Positions 8,408-17,965 are shown, numbered from the stretch's first letter. The stretch is 64,000 bases of DNA from a bacterium (GCA_024743115.1 JANSXC010000006.1:62001-126000), one strand, 5' to 3'. Numbers and translations: made by a program. The notes: generated by a model not told the origin, from the letters alone.

Positions 8408-11292
8408 GTTCGCCGACGATCACGACCCGACCCCGGCGCTATCGCAAGTCGTCCTGGCTGATCGGCGGTCTCGTGCTGCTCGGTCTCGGTTGGTCGATCT
8501 GGTCGTTGTTGGCCGGTGATCGCGGCCGTCCGATCACGCCGCGTGCCGACGTCGGTGAAGCCGCCGCCGCGGTCGCCCAGGGGCCCGAACGTGGGAGCCA
8601 GGCAAACGCGCAAGCCGAGACGCCGCCGCCGCGGCCGATCGTCCGAACGATCTCGGGCCTCGTGCGATTGCCGTACGGCGAGCCGGCCTCCTCGGCGAAG
8701 GTCATCGTGTATCAGGCAGTGACTACGGGCCCCGAGTGGCACCGCGTCGAACTCGATCGCGCGATCACCACGGCCGACGGTGAGTTCACGTTCGAGTTGC
8801 CCGAGCGGCACGATCTGTTGCTCGAGTTCGGGCATCCCGAGTATGCGGGTGACTTCGTCGAGGTGCCGGCGCTGCGTGACCGACTCGAACTTCAGCTCGG
8901 GCAGGGCTTCGAGATCGGCGGCATCGTGCTCGACCAGAACGGGTTGCCCGTCGGTGGCGCTCGTGTCGCGGTCGAGTCGGCGGTGAAGTCGCGGCGGCGA
9001 GTGCGCGTTGCGACGACGACTGCGAACGGCGGCTACAGCTTCCGCAACCTGCCCGCGGGTCTGGTGCGTCTCGTCGCACGCCATCGGCTCTGGCAGGCGG
9101 TCGGCCGCTCCGTCCTGGTCGGTGAGATGCTCGACACGGAGCTACGCTTCACGACGCCGGCGGCGCCACCGCTACGCGGTCGCGTGGTGACCACGGGGCA
9201 GGTGCCGATCGCGGGTGCCGTGCTGGAACTCACGCCGACGAACGGACGCCTCGGTCTCGTCGATCCGATTCGCACGCGCACGGACGATGTCGGCCAGTTC
9301 GAGTTGCGCGGGCTTTCCCGTGGCACGATGTCATTGCTGGTCCGGCACCCGCAACACGGTGCGCTGCGGCGCACGATCTCGGTCGGGGCGTCACCGACCG
9401 CGACCGTGCTCGAGATGCCGCCGCGTTCGACGGTTCGCGGACAGCTGTCGGCCGGCGAAGGGCTGGCGGTCAGCGAGGTGACGCTGCAACTCGTCGATAC
9501 GGGCGGCGAACTGCACTACGTCGCGACCGATCAGGATGGCCGGTTCGAGTTCGACCGGCCGCTCTCTCCCGGTCGGGCGACGCTCACCGTGATGACCAAC
9601 GCGCTGGCGTTCGCGCGCAGTCAGGCGTCGGAGCTCACGGTGCAGATCGAAGAGCAGGCGCGCACGCACCTCGAACTCGCGATGGCCGCGCCGACCGTCG
9701 TGCGCGGGCGTTGCATCGATGCTGCCGGGGTGCCGCTCGCGGACGTCTCGATCTTCGGGAGCACGCAGTACAACGCGAGTCGATTGCTCGGCTCGAATCT
9801 CGCATCGTTCATCGGTGCCGTCGGAGAAGAGGTCGCGTTGACCCTGAGCTCCGAGGCCGAGATCCTGCTTGCGGTCTCCGATGCGGAGGGGCGCTTCGAG
9901 TTCCGCGGTCAGGCGCCGGGACCACTCGCGATGCGCTATGTGCTGCCGGATCACGCGCAGCGCGGCCGGCGGTTCGTCGTGCCCGCGTCCGGCACGGTCG
10001 GGATCATCGAGGATGTCGTGTTGGCCCGCGGCTGCGAACTCACGGGCGTCGTGCGTCAGGGTCAGCGTCGTGTCACCGGGGCGACCGTGTCGATCGTCGG
10101 CCCCGAGTCGCAGGCGACGGTCGTCACCGCCGACGGCGGACGATTCGAGGTCAAGGATCTCATGCCCGGCGATTACCGGGTGCGAGCGCGACTACCTTCG
10201 ATGCCGGCGGGGTTCGACGAAGCGTCGGTGACGCTCGTACTCGGTGAGAAGGCTCCGAGGCTGCGGCTCGAACTCCCCAAAGGCCGAACCGTGCGTGGCG
10301 TCGTGCGCGGTCGGGACGGTCGCCCCGTCGCGGATGCACTCGTGAACGTGCTGGACGGCGGCGCGGCGCCGCAGGCGACCGATGCGAGTGGTTCGTTCTC
10401 GCTCGAACTGCCGGGTGATCAGGCGGTCACGCTCGAGGTCAGCACCGCGGATCGGAGTCACAGCACGCGGCGAACGATCGAGCCCGGCGAGCAGGGTCTG
10501 ACGATCCAACTGGACCCGCCGCCGACCTGCACGTTGTTCGCGAAAATCGCCGGTCTGCCGGGGCGGACCCGCGTGGCCACGGTGCTTTTGCAGATCAAGC
10601 AGCGCGGCCGCAGCGCGCAGCGCGACGATCGGCCGCGACTCGTCGAGGTGCAGAACGGCGAACTGCGTTGGCCGCTTTGTCCCGCTGGCCGGTGCCGGGT
10701 CGAGATTCGTTGCGAGGGTTACGTGCCGTTCGTCGTCGAACGTGAGTTCTTGCCGAACGTGACCCACAACCTCGGCGATGGTGGTGAGATCCTGCTCGAA
10801 CGCGGCGCGTTCGTGCGCGGGCGGGTCGTCGACTCAGCCGGCGTGCCGATCGCGAACGCCCGCGTCTTCGTCGGCAACGAAGGCGATCTCGAAGTGATCG
10901 ACCCGTCCGTGCTCGCAGCCGCCGACGGCACGTTCGAGGTGCAGGGGATCAGTTCGCGGTCGTCGGCGATCGTCGCCTACCTCGCGGGCTACGCGCCCAC
11001 GGTGCAGCAGCTCAATCTGCCCGTCGACGTGCTCGGGAACGAGCCCATCGAACTCGTGCTCCAGCCCGGCGCGGCATTGACCGTCGAGGTCGCGGATGCG
11101 CCCGAGACCGGGATCGTCGAACTCTATCGCAGCGGCCAACCTGTGGCTCGGGCCGCGCTCGACGAAGCCGGCGTCGCGGAGTTCTTCGATTGCGGGCCAG
11201 GGCGCTACAGCGTGCGGCTCTACGGCACTCAGAAGTCGAAGACGGCGAGCATCGAGCGCGCCGGCGAGAACGTGCGGGTTGTCCTGGACTGA
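8404..11292 (+). CDS. Membrane-anchored carboxypeptidase-regulatory-like (beta-sandwich) repeat protein
   Basis: A 962-residue protein with a basic N-terminus, one hydrophobic segment at about residues 17-37 (SSWLIGGLVLLGLGWSIWSL) acting as an uncleaved anchor, and then about nine beta-sandwich units of the carboxypeptidase regulatory-like type. Each unit carries the usual pattern: GxVxDxxGxPVxxAxV, then a TDADGRFEF-like turn, then GxYxLxxxxPGY-like strands. Examples are VLDQNGLPVGGARVAV, CIDAAGVPLADVSI and GRDGRPVADALVNV. Such units usually bind partners or carbohydrate or form a stalk; no catalytic zinc site is visible, so this is not a peptidase. The start overlaps the kinase stop (ATGA), so the products are co-translated. 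I infer an extracytoplasmic sensing or scaffolding role for the upstream kinase and sigma factor. Confidence 0.85.
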   Translation: MSSPTITTRPRRYRKSSWLIGGLVLLGLGWSIWSLLAGDRGRPITPRADVGEAAAAVAQGPERGSQANAQAETPPPRPIVRTISGLVRLPYGEPASSAKVIVYQAVTTGPEWHRVELDRAITTADGEFTFELPERHDLLLEFGHPEYAGDFVEVPALRDRLELQLGQGFEIGGIVLDQNGLPVGGARVAVESAVKSRRRVRVATTTANGGYSFRNLPAGLVRLVARHRLWQAVGRSVLVGEMLDTELRFTTPAAPPLRGRVVTTGQVPIAGAVLELTPTNGRLGLVDPIRTRTDDVGQFELRGLSRGTMSLLVRHPQHGALRRTISVGASPTATVLEMPPRSTVRGQLSAGEGLAVSEVTLQLVDTGGELHYVATDQDGRFEFDRPLSPGRATLTVMTNALAFARSQASELTVQIEEQARTHLELAMAAPTVVRGRCIDAAGVPLADVSIFGSTQYNASRLLGSNLASFIGAVGEEVALTLSSEAEILLAVSDAEGRFEFRGQAPGPLAMRYVLPDHAQRGRRFVVPASGTVGIIEDVVLARGCELTGVVRQGQRRVTGATVSIVGPESQATVVTADGGRFEVKDLMPGDYRVRARLPSMPAGFDEASVTLVLGEKAPRLRLELPKGRTVRGVVRGRDGRPVADALVNVLDGGAAPQATDASGSFSLELPGDQAVTLEVSTADRSHSTRRTIEPGEQGLTIQLDPPPTCTLFAKIAGLPGRTRVATVLLQIKQRGRSAQRDDRPRLVEVQNGELRWPLCPAGRCRVEIRCEGYVPFVVEREFLPNVTHNLGDGGEILLERGAFVRGRVVDSAGVPIANARVFVGNEGDLEVIDPSVLAAADGTFEVQGISSRSSAIVAYLAGYAPTVQQLNLPVDVLGNEPIELVLQPGAALTVEVADAPETGIVELYRSGQPVARAALDEAGVAEFFDCGPGRYSVRLYGTQKSKTASIERAGENVRVVLD

Positions 11293-11328
11293 ATTGCGTC
11301 GCCTATGCCGAGGCGTCACACTGGCGCC

Positions 11329-13878
11329 ATGCAGCGGCTGATCGTTCTGGCTGGCGCGGCGCTCCTGGCGGCCTGCGGTGGCGATTCTCCTGCTCCGGCT
11401 ACGCAGCCCGCACCGGTCACTCCTGCCGCAGGTTCGGGTGGGGCGGTTCCCGCTGACGGGGTCGTTCCCGATGGAGCTGCAGGTGCCGGCGCGGTCTCGA
11501 GCCCGAACGGCGGGGCTGCGCCGGTGCCGGTCGACCTGCCGACGGAGCAGCTCGCCGCGGAGTTGGTCGTCGGGCGCGCAGGTTGTGTGCGATGCCACCC
11601 GGTCGACGCGGCGCTGGCCGATCGCACCGCGCCCGTGAAGGGGCCCCCACTCGCAAAGGCTGCCGAGTGGTTCGTGCGCGACGGCGGCGCGGCGTGGTTG
11701 CAGCACCATCATGGCGGTGAAGCCGCCGGGGATCTCGCCGCGTGGCTGCGCGCCCTTGCCGGCGACTTCGAACTCGAGCCCGTCGCGACCGGCAAGGGTA
11801 TGATCGCGCGCGGCGAGCAGCTCTTCCATCAGCTCGCCTGCGGCACCTGTCACGCGCCGGACGCGTTGGCCAAGCTCGCGGGGCGCACGGACCACGGGCA
11901 TCTCACGGGTTTCCTGCAGGCGCCGGGCGAGCGTCGGCCGGGTACCGTGCACGATTTCGGCTTCGACGCGGGCGAAGCCAGCGCGCTCGCGGCGTGGATC
12001 CTGCGCATGCAGGTGCGAGCCGAAGAGACCCCCGTTCCCGGCTTTGGCTACGAGTGCTTCGAACTACAGATCAAGAACGGTGACCAGCCCGAGCTGGCCG
12101 GCGTCGAGGTCAAGAAGCGCGGTGTCGCCGAGTTCGTCGACGAGTCCGTGCGTTCGCGGGAGACGCACTTCGCATTGCGCTTCCGCGCGACGTTGCAGGT
12201 TCCCGCCGACGGCGACTGGAAGTTCACGATCGGCAGCGACGATGGCTCCTGGCTCTACCTCGACGGCAAGCAGGTCATCGACAACGGCGGCCTCAAGCCG
12301 CACAAGGCCAAGGACGCGACGTTGACGTTGAAGGCCGGGCCACATGACCTCGAGGTGGTCTTCACCCAAGGCGGCGGCGGCAAGAGTCTCGAACTGCTCT
12401 GGGAGGGCCCTGGGGTCGCGCGCGAACCGATTCCGGCGAGCCGCGCGACGACGAGCACGACGGCACTGACGCCGCCCGAGGTCATGGCGATGCCGGCGGC
12501 CGAAGCCGTCGCCCGCGGTCGAGCGGCGGCCGTTGCGAAGCGGTGTTCGGCGTGCCACGAGATCGCGGATCCCGCGGTGGCGGAATTGGCGGCGCCGGCG
12601 CTCGCGCGGCCGTGGTCCGAACTCGAGGTCGGCAAGCCCTGTCCCGAAGCGCCCGCAGCGGTCGCGGTGCATCCCGGCGCCGTGGCCAGCCTGGGGGCGC
12701 CGCTGTCCGATCCGGCGCGCCTGCACATGATGCTTACCGCGGACGGGTGTCTGGCGTGTCATCCGCGCGCCGGTCGCGGCGGCGTGCCGGACGCGGTGGG
12801 CAAGCACCTCGAGGACACCGAAGATCTCGGCGAGGAGGGCCGTGTGCCGCCCGACCTGTCGCAGGTGGGGGCCCGATTGCGGCCGAAGTGGATCACGAAG
12901 GTCCTCACGGAAGGTTACAAGGCGCGGCCCTACGTGCGCGCCCGCATGCCGAAGGTCGCGCCCGAACGGGCCGCGGAGTACGCGCGCTTGTTTGCGGCCG
13001 TCGATGCCCCCGGAGTCACCGACTCGGAGCCCGAGTTCTCCGTGGCCGCGGTGGAGCGTGGGCGTGAGCTCGCGGGCATCAAGGGGCGCAATTGCATCTC
13101 GTGCCACACGTTCGCAGGGGCGCCCTCGCTCGGCGCGCAGGGCATGGACCTCGGCGCGCAGTTCGAACGGTTGCGGCCAGCCTGGTTCCGCGACTGGCTG
13201 CTGAAAGCGCCCGTGTTGCGGCCCGGCACGCGCATGCCGATGTTCTGGCCGATGGCGCGGCCGGAGGATGTCGCCGAGATCGACGCGATTCGCTCGTGGC
13301 TGTCGCTCGGGGCGGCCGCGCCGGTGCCCGAAGGGCTCGTGCCGGCAGCGGGTTCACTCGTGCTGTTGCCCAGTGAACGTCCGATCTTCCACGGCGCGTT
13401 CCTGAAGGACGTGTCGGCGCGCTGCATCGCGGTCGGCTCACCGGCGCGCACGCACTATGCCTACGACGTCGAGAACGGGCGCCTGGTATGGCTCTGGCGC
13501 GGAGGGTTCCTGGATGCCACGGGCACCTGGCACGGGCGCGCGGGCAAACTGCTCGAGCCACACGGCGACGATTGGCGCGTGTTGCAAGACTTCGAACTCA
13601 CGAGCGGCGCACGCCAGGTGCATGGCCATCGCGTGAGTGCAGATGGTTACCCCGCGTTCGTCGTGCGTACGGCGCAGGTCGCCTACGAAGACGTGAGCCG
13701 TGCCCGGCTGGCGGCGGGCGGCAGCGAGATCGTGCGTACGTTGCGCTGCACGAAGGGCCCGATGCAGATCGAGTGGGCGTCGACGGATGGCGTCGAGATC
13801 ATCGTGGCCGGCGAGGCCGCGCCCGCCCGGACCACGGTCGCCGAAGGCGCCGAGTTGGAGGTGATCTACCGATGGTGA
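11329..13878 (+). CDS. Multihaem cytochrome c lipoprotein with PA14 domain
   Basis: An 849-residue exported lipoprotein (LAAC lipobox, Cys16, after a short hydrophobic signal). Five CxxCH haem-c sites are visible: CVRCH 86-90, CGTCH 171-175, CSACH 406-410, CLACH 474-478 and CISCH 589-593. RARMP and GTRMPMF segments could supply axial Met ligands. Between the second and third haem lies a PA14 beta-barrel (about 240-362; FTIGSDDGSWLYLDGKQVID), commonly a carbohydrate-binding module. The C-terminal 190 residues are beta-rich and not recognised. The frame opens at 11305, but the lipoprotein signal fixes the start at ATG 11329. The next gene starts two codons before the stop, so the pair is co-translated. 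Likely role: electron transfer coupled to oxidation of a sugar-like substrate at the cell surface (inference). Confidence 0.87.
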   Translation: MQRLIVLAGAALLAACGGDSPAPATQPAPVTPAAGSGGAVPADGVVPDGAAGAGAVSSPNGGAAPVPVDLPTEQLAAELVVGRAGCVRCHPVDAALADRTAPVKGPPLAKAAEWFVRDGGAAWLQHHHGGEAAGDLAAWLRALAGDFELEPVATGKGMIARGEQLFHQLACGTCHAPDALAKLAGRTDHGHLTGFLQAPGERRPGTVHDFGFDAGEASALAAWILRMQVRAEETPVPGFGYECFELQIKNGDQPELAGVEVKKRGVAEFVDESVRSRETHFALRFRATLQVPADGDWKFTIGSDDGSWLYLDGKQVIDNGGLKPHKAKDATLTLKAGPHDLEVVFTQGGGGKSLELLWEGPGVAREPIPASRATTSTTALTPPEVMAMPAAEAVARGRAAAVAKRCSACHEIADPAVAELAAPALARPWSELEVGKPCPEAPAAVAVHPGAVASLGAPLSDPARLHMMLTADGCLACHPRAGRGGVPDAVGKHLEDTEDLGEEGRVPPDLSQVGARLRPKWITKVLTEGYKARPYVRARMPKVAPERAAEYARLFAAVDAPGVTDSEPEFSVAAVERGRELAGIKGRNCISCHTFAGAPSLGAQGMDLGAQFERLRPAWFRDWLLKAPVLRPGTRMPMFWPMARPEDVAEIDAIRSWLSLGAAAPVPEGLVPAAGSLVLLPSERPIFHGAFLKDVSARCIAVGSPARTHYAYDVENGRLVWLWRGGFLDATGTWHGRAGKLLEPHGDDWRVLQDFELTSGARQVHGHRVSADGYPAFVVRTAQVAYEDVSRARLAAGGSEIVRTLRCTKGPMQIEWASTDGVEIIVAGEAAPARTTVAEGAELEVIYRW

Positions 13879-15347
13879 TGACGAGTGTCGCAGCCCTGTT
13901 CGCGGTTCTGCTGCCGCAAGAGCCGGCTTCTCCCGAACCCGTGAAGAAGCCCGCCGGGCCGACCGAGGCCGACTTCGTCGAGATCGTCGACGTCGACGTT
14001 CCCGAGCACATCGTGCTCGAGGTCGGCGGCATCGTCGAGCGCGGCACGGAGCTGTTCTTGTGCACGCGGCGCGGTGAGGTCTGGCACGTCGACGATCCGT
14101 TGCGCGCGAGCGCGACCAATCCGCCGAAGTGGACGCTCTGGGCTCAGGGGCTGCAGGAGCCGCTTGGGCTGATCGATCACGACGGGTGGCTCTGGTGCGG
14201 TCAGCGCGGCGAACTCTCGCGTATGCGTGACAGCAATGGCGACGGCCGCATGGACGAACTCGTTACGCACGCGCAGGGTTGGCCGCTGTCGGGCAACTAC
14301 CACGAGTACTGCTTCGGGCCGGCGCTCGCACCCGACGGCTCGTTCTGGCTCACGCTCAACAAGCCGTTCGGCAGCGAGCCGTTCGGCAAGGCCGATTGGC
14401 GCGGCTGGGCGGTGCGCATTCCGCCCGCGGGCGGCACGTTCGAGCCGCGCTGTGCGGGCCTGCGTTCGCCGGCCGGGGTCGCGGTGTCGCCGCAGGGCGA
14501 GGTGTTCTACACGGACAATCAGGGCGAGTGGTGTGCGACGAGCAAGCTCGCGTTGCTCGAGACGGGTGACTTCCATGGTCACCCTCATGGCATCGAATCG
14601 TGCAAGCTGGAGGCCAGTCTCGTCGAGCATCCGGGTGAGGTCGAGAGCGGGATTCGCATGGCCGAGGCGGCGAGCACGATCCCGAACTTCCGACTGCCCG
14701 CGGTCTGGATTCCCTATGACGAGGTCGGGCGTTCACCCGCGGGGTTCGTATGGGACACGGCGGGTTACTTCGAGCCGTTCGCCGGGCAGATCTTCTGCGG
14801 CGATCAGTACAGCTCCGAAGTGTTCCGTATGACGCTCGAGAAGGTCAACGGGCGCTACCAGGGTGCGTGCTATCCGTTCCGGCATGGCTTGAAGTGTGGC
14901 ATCACGCGTGTTCTGTGGAGTTCGCGAGGCGGGCTCTGGTGCGGCCTTACCAATCGTGGCTGGGGTTCGCGCGGGGATCGTTCCGATGGCCTGCAGCTGC
15001 TGCGTTGGAACGGCAAGACGCCGTTCGAATTGGTGGAACTCACGCGGCTCGACAACGGCTTCAAGTTGCGTTTCACGTTGCCGGTCAATCCGGCCTCCGC
15101 GTTGGGGCCGGCGGTCAAGGTGAGAAGCTGGACCTACGACCACCATCAGAAGTACGGCTGTCCGCCGCGTGATGTGCGTGAACACGAGGTGCTCGGGATC
15201 GGCGTCGCCGCAGATCTGCGTTCGCTCGATGTCGAGGTCGACGGGCTCGAGCCGGTGCGGGTCTACGAGGTGAAATGCCCGGGTGTGCTCGGCGCGGGTG
15301 GTGAGCGCGTTTGGCACGGCGCGGCGTGGTACACTCGCAATCAATGA
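13872..15347 (+). CDS. Exported beta-propeller protein, DUF7133 / sugar dehydrogenase-like
   Basis: A 491-residue protein with a short hydrophobic leader (MVMTSVAALFAVLLPQ) followed by a six-bladed-propeller type sequence. Repeating elements such as LWAQGLQEPLGLIDHDGWLW, ELSRMRDSNGDGRMDE, FGPALAPDGSFWLTLN, SPAGVAVSPQGEVFYTDNQG and SPAGFVWDTAGYF are typical of the soluble glucose/sorbosone-dehydrogenase-like propellers found fused to or beside cytochrome c in Planctomycetota. The gene overlaps the cytochrome/PA14 stop (ATGGTGA), so the propeller and the penta-haem protein are likely partners: the propeller would bind or oxidise substrate and pass electrons to the haems. No PQQ ligand set could be confirmed by eye. 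A longer in-frame extension upstream to 13488 lies inside the cytochrome gene and is not used. Confidence 0.82.
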   Translation: MVMTSVAALFAVLLPQEPASPEPVKKPAGPTEADFVEIVDVDVPEHIVLEVGGIVERGTELFLCTRRGEVWHVDDPLRASATNPPKWTLWAQGLQEPLGLIDHDGWLWCGQRGELSRMRDSNGDGRMDELVTHAQGWPLSGNYHEYCFGPALAPDGSFWLTLNKPFGSEPFGKADWRGWAVRIPPAGGTFEPRCAGLRSPAGVAVSPQGEVFYTDNQGEWCATSKLALLETGDFHGHPHGIESCKLEASLVEHPGEVESGIRMAEAASTIPNFRLPAVWIPYDEVGRSPAGFVWDTAGYFEPFAGQIFCGDQYSSEVFRMTLEKVNGRYQGACYPFRHGLKCGITRVLWSSRGGLWCGLTNRGWGSRGDRSDGLQLLRWNGKTPFELVELTRLDNGFKLRFTLPVNPASALGPAVKVRSWTYDHHQKYGCPPRDVREHEVLGIGVAADLRSLDVEVDGLEPVRVYEVKCPGVLGAGGERVWHGAAWYTRNQ

Positions 15348-16546
15348 GAACGAGCCGGGTCGCGTACGGTCTCGCAGCGCTCACTGCATTGCTGTGCAGC
15401 GTTGGCGGGGTCGCTCAGGACGGTAGCGCCGCACCGCAGGATGGGGCGCGGATCACGCGAGACATCCGTGGCACGCTGGCGGGGCTGCCCGAGAAGGGCA
15501 GGGCCCGCGTCACGCTCTGGCACAACGACATGAGGCGTAACCTCGTCACCCCGTTGCAGGAGTGCCTCGCGGCCGCCGACGGCAAGTTCGAACTCAAGGC
15601 GGTGCCGTGGTTCGAGAAGCAGACCTGGGGCAACAACCTGGTGCTCCTGATCGCGCGGGCCGGCGATCGCATCGCCGTTCGTCAGCTCCGCGGGGACAGG
15701 GTCGATCTCCAGGCCATCGACCTCGAACTCGTGAAGGGCGTGGTCGCTCGTGGTGTCATCCGCGATCGCGAGACCGGTGATCCGGTTGCGGGTGCCGCCG
15801 TATGGCCGGCGCACTTCGGTCCCTCGCGCCAGCCCGAGCTCTCGATCACCGCGCCACTGCCGCTCTGGTCGACGCGGACGGATCGCGATGGCCGGTTCGT
15901 GCTGCGCAACCTGCCGCCGATCCTGCCGCTGAACTTGAAGGCGGGTGGTGGGGCCTACGAACTCACCTGGGTCGGAGCCGAGGGGCACGACGACATCGTC
16001 GGTGAGCTCGCTCGTGCCGGGCGGATCCGCGGGGTCGTCCGGCAGCCGAACGGCGAGCCCGCGAAGTACACCGTCGTGCTCGCGACCGGCGATGGCTACG
16101 GCCGCGCGGTGACCGATGGCGACGGCCGTTTCGAGGTGGGTGGTCTGCCGCCGGGAACCTACAAGCTGTTCGCCGAGTCACCCGACTTCACGGTCATCGC
16201 GCGCCTCGGCCTCGATGTCGCGGCGGGCGAGGTGCTCGAAGACCAGGACCTCGAACTCGTGAAGGGCGGTTTCATCGTCGGTCGCATCGTCGACGCGGCG
16301 ACTGGCAAGCCGATCGTCCCGACCTCGTGGACCGACGTGGCGATGTATGGCCCGGCGCGCGGACCCGGCGGCTCGTGTGAGGTCGCGCCGGTGCTGCAGG
16401 ACGGTACGTTCCGGATCCGGGCGCCCGCCGGCCGCAACCGGATCTATCTGCGTGGCGCTCCACGCGGCTACAACGAACCGACCGAGTGGGTCGAGGTCAC
16501 CGAGGGCGGTGAGCACGAAGTGGTGTGGCGGCTGCGCAAGCGGTAG
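15344..16546 (+). CDS. Exported carboxypeptidase-regulatory-like beta-sandwich protein
   Basis: A 400-residue protein with a clear Sec signal peptide (MRTSRVAYGLAALTALLCSV, cleavage near VAQDG). The mature part holds three or four beta-sandwich units of the carboxypeptidase regulatory-like type, recognisable from GVIRDRETGDPVAGAAVW, TRTDRDGRFVLRNLPP, GVVRQPNGEPAKYTVV, TDGDGRFEVGGLPPGTYKLF and GRIVDAATGKPIVPTSW. No enzyme motif is seen. Its ATG overlaps the stop of the propeller gene (ATGA), making it the third member of a coupled operon with the cytochrome/PA14 and propeller genes. An accessory binding or structural role for that exported complex is the simplest reading. The ATG at 15344 is preferred over a frame opening at 15311 because it gives a normal signal peptide. 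Confidence 0.82.
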   Translation: MRTSRVAYGLAALTALLCSVGGVAQDGSAAPQDGARITRDIRGTLAGLPEKGRARVTLWHNDMRRNLVTPLQECLAAADGKFELKAVPWFEKQTWGNNLVLLIARAGDRIAVRQLRGDRVDLQAIDLELVKGVVARGVIRDRETGDPVAGAAVWPAHFGPSRQPELSITAPLPLWSTRTDRDGRFVLRNLPPILPLNLKAGGGAYELTWVGAEGHDDIVGELARAGRIRGVVRQPNGEPAKYTVVLATGDGYGRAVTDGDGRFEVGGLPPGTYKLFAESPDFTVIARLGLDVAAGEVLEDQDLELVKGGFIVGRIVDAATGKPIVPTSWTDVAMYGPARGPGGSCEVAPVLQDGTFRIRAPAGRNRIYLRGAPRGYNEPTEWVEVTEGGEHEVVWRLRKR

Positions 16547-16561
16547 CGGCAGCCACCAGGG

Positions 16562-17965
16562 TCACCGCGGCGGCACTTCGACCCACCAGACGCGCTCACT
16601 CTGCAGCAGGGCGCGGTTGTCCTTGAGCACCCACGGGCGGCTCTGGCCCGAAGGCTTGCTGTCGTCACGGACGCGGCAGACGACCTGGTAGTAGCCCGGC
16701 TGGAAATCGGCCGCGGAGACCCGGAAGCGATAGCGGCCGCGGCCCGAGTACTTCCCGGCCTGGCCCTTGCCGTTGATCGGTTGCAGCTTGCCGCGCTTGC
16801 GACGGTCGCGGACTCGGGCGGGGCTGGTGGCACGAATCGCGGCGTTCTGCGGCAGCACGTGCCAGCGCACGTCGAGCTTGTGGCTCTTCGGTTCGAGCAC
16901 CGTAACTTCGAGTGTTGCGCCGCCGGCAAGCCGCTGGGCGTGCTTGGGGTTCATGATCGGGGCCGGCTTCTGGTCGTCGATCGGATCGACGCGGCGGTAG
17001 ATCTGGAGCACCATGCGTTCGCGGCAGACCGGGCAGAACTGACCGCCGCTCGCCATCCGGCATTGCCCCGAAGTCGGTTTCCAGGCGCCCTTGATCCGGC
17101 CGTCGGCGCCGCGGTAGGCCCCGACGCCGGGATACTTCGCTTCGACGAAGTGGCGCCATGGCACCCGCTTCAGGTCCTCGGTCGTGCTGACGTTCACCGT
17201 GTTGCGCGGCGAGCCGCGGTGGCCGGTGAACGTGCTGTATTCGTCACTGAGGCCACCGAACGCGTGGCCCCACTCATGCACGACGATGCCGTCGGCGCGA
17301 CCGCCAACCGCCGCGATGCCGCCGCCGCCCGTGCCGCTCGAGCCGGCTTTCACGATCGCGATGGCGTAGCCGTCGTGGTGGTCGAGCTGGTCGAGCCACT
17401 TCTGCGCCCTGCGTGAATCGACGCCGACCTGGCCCTGGACCTTGCCGGCGATGTGGCCGCCGATCGCGGTGTCCTTCTTGCGGCCGAACCCGCTGACGCC
17501 CTGGTCCTTGCTCGTGAGGTGCAGGCGCACGAAGTTGTGGTAGGTGTGATACTCGCCGAGCACCTTGCTGCGCGCGAACACGTCGACGACCGACTTCGCG
17601 ACGTCCTCGAACTCGTTCTGGTCGTCGAGCCCGTAGCCGTCGCCCATGATTACGACGTCGACGCGGTTGGTCGGTTCGCCGTGCGACAGCAGGTTGCCGT
17701 GGCCGAGGTAGGCCGTCGGCTGCGTGCGCAGCGCCGCGATCTTGCCCCACGCGCTGTTCGGATACTTGCGGGCGACCTGCTTGTAGAGCTTGTAGGCCGC
17801 GCCGTACTTGGCGTCGGCGACGGCCTTCTCGGCGCGTTCGAAGCGTTCTTTGGCCTTCCTGTCGACCGGGTTCTGAGCCGCGAGACGAGCCGCCGGGCCG
17901 AGGGTTCCCGCGAGCGCGGCGAGTGCGGTCGCCGCGATCGCCGTGCTCGTCCGGGCACGCTTCAC
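16562..17965 (-). CDS. M64-family (IgA-peptidase-like) secreted zinc metallopeptidase
   Basis: A 467-residue exported protein with a signal peptide (MKRARTSTAIAATALAALAG, then a cut near LAAQ). Residues 33-80 are helical and resemble a single TPR-like unit (AAYKLYKQVARKYPNSAWGK). The peptidase domain starts near VDVVIMGDGY (103-111), the standard opening of the M64 family. It contains the zinc motif HEWGH (230-234), followed by FGGLSDEY, whose acidic residues fit the third-ligand region. CRMASGGQFCPVCRERM holds three Cys typical of the family. A beta-rich C-terminal domain follows. The start overlaps the stop of the upstream FG-GAP gene by four bases (ATGA on the minus strand), so the two products are probably made together. 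Confidence 0.87.
   Translation of the reverse strand: MKRARTSTAIAATALAALAGTLGPAARLAAQNPVDRKAKERFERAEKAVADAKYGAAYKLYKQVARKYPNSAWGKIAALRTQPTAYLGHGNLLSHGEPTNRVDVVIMGDGYGLDDQNEFEDVAKSVVDVFARSKVLGEYHTYHNFVRLHLTSKDQGVSGFGRKKDTAIGGHIAGKVQGQVGVDSRRAQKWLDQLDHHDGYAIAIVKAGSSGTGGGGIAAVGGRADGIVVHEWGHAFGGLSDEYSTFTGHRGSPRNTVNVSTTEDLKRVPWRHFVEAKYPGVGAYRGADGRIKGAWKPTSGQCRMASGGQFCPVCRERMVLQIYRRVDPIDDQKPAPIMNPKHAQRLAGGATLEVTVLEPKSHKLDVRWHVLPQNAAIRATSPARVRDRRKRGKLQPINGKGQAGKYSGRGRYRFRVSAADFQPGYYQVVCRVRDDSKPSGQSRPWVLKDNRALLQSERVWWVEVPPR

Noticed and set aside
13488-13871. In-frame 128-codon extension of the propeller gene
   Set aside because: It lies inside the cytochrome gene in another frame and has no propeller homology; the ATG at 13872 gives a leader and the usual stop-start overlap.
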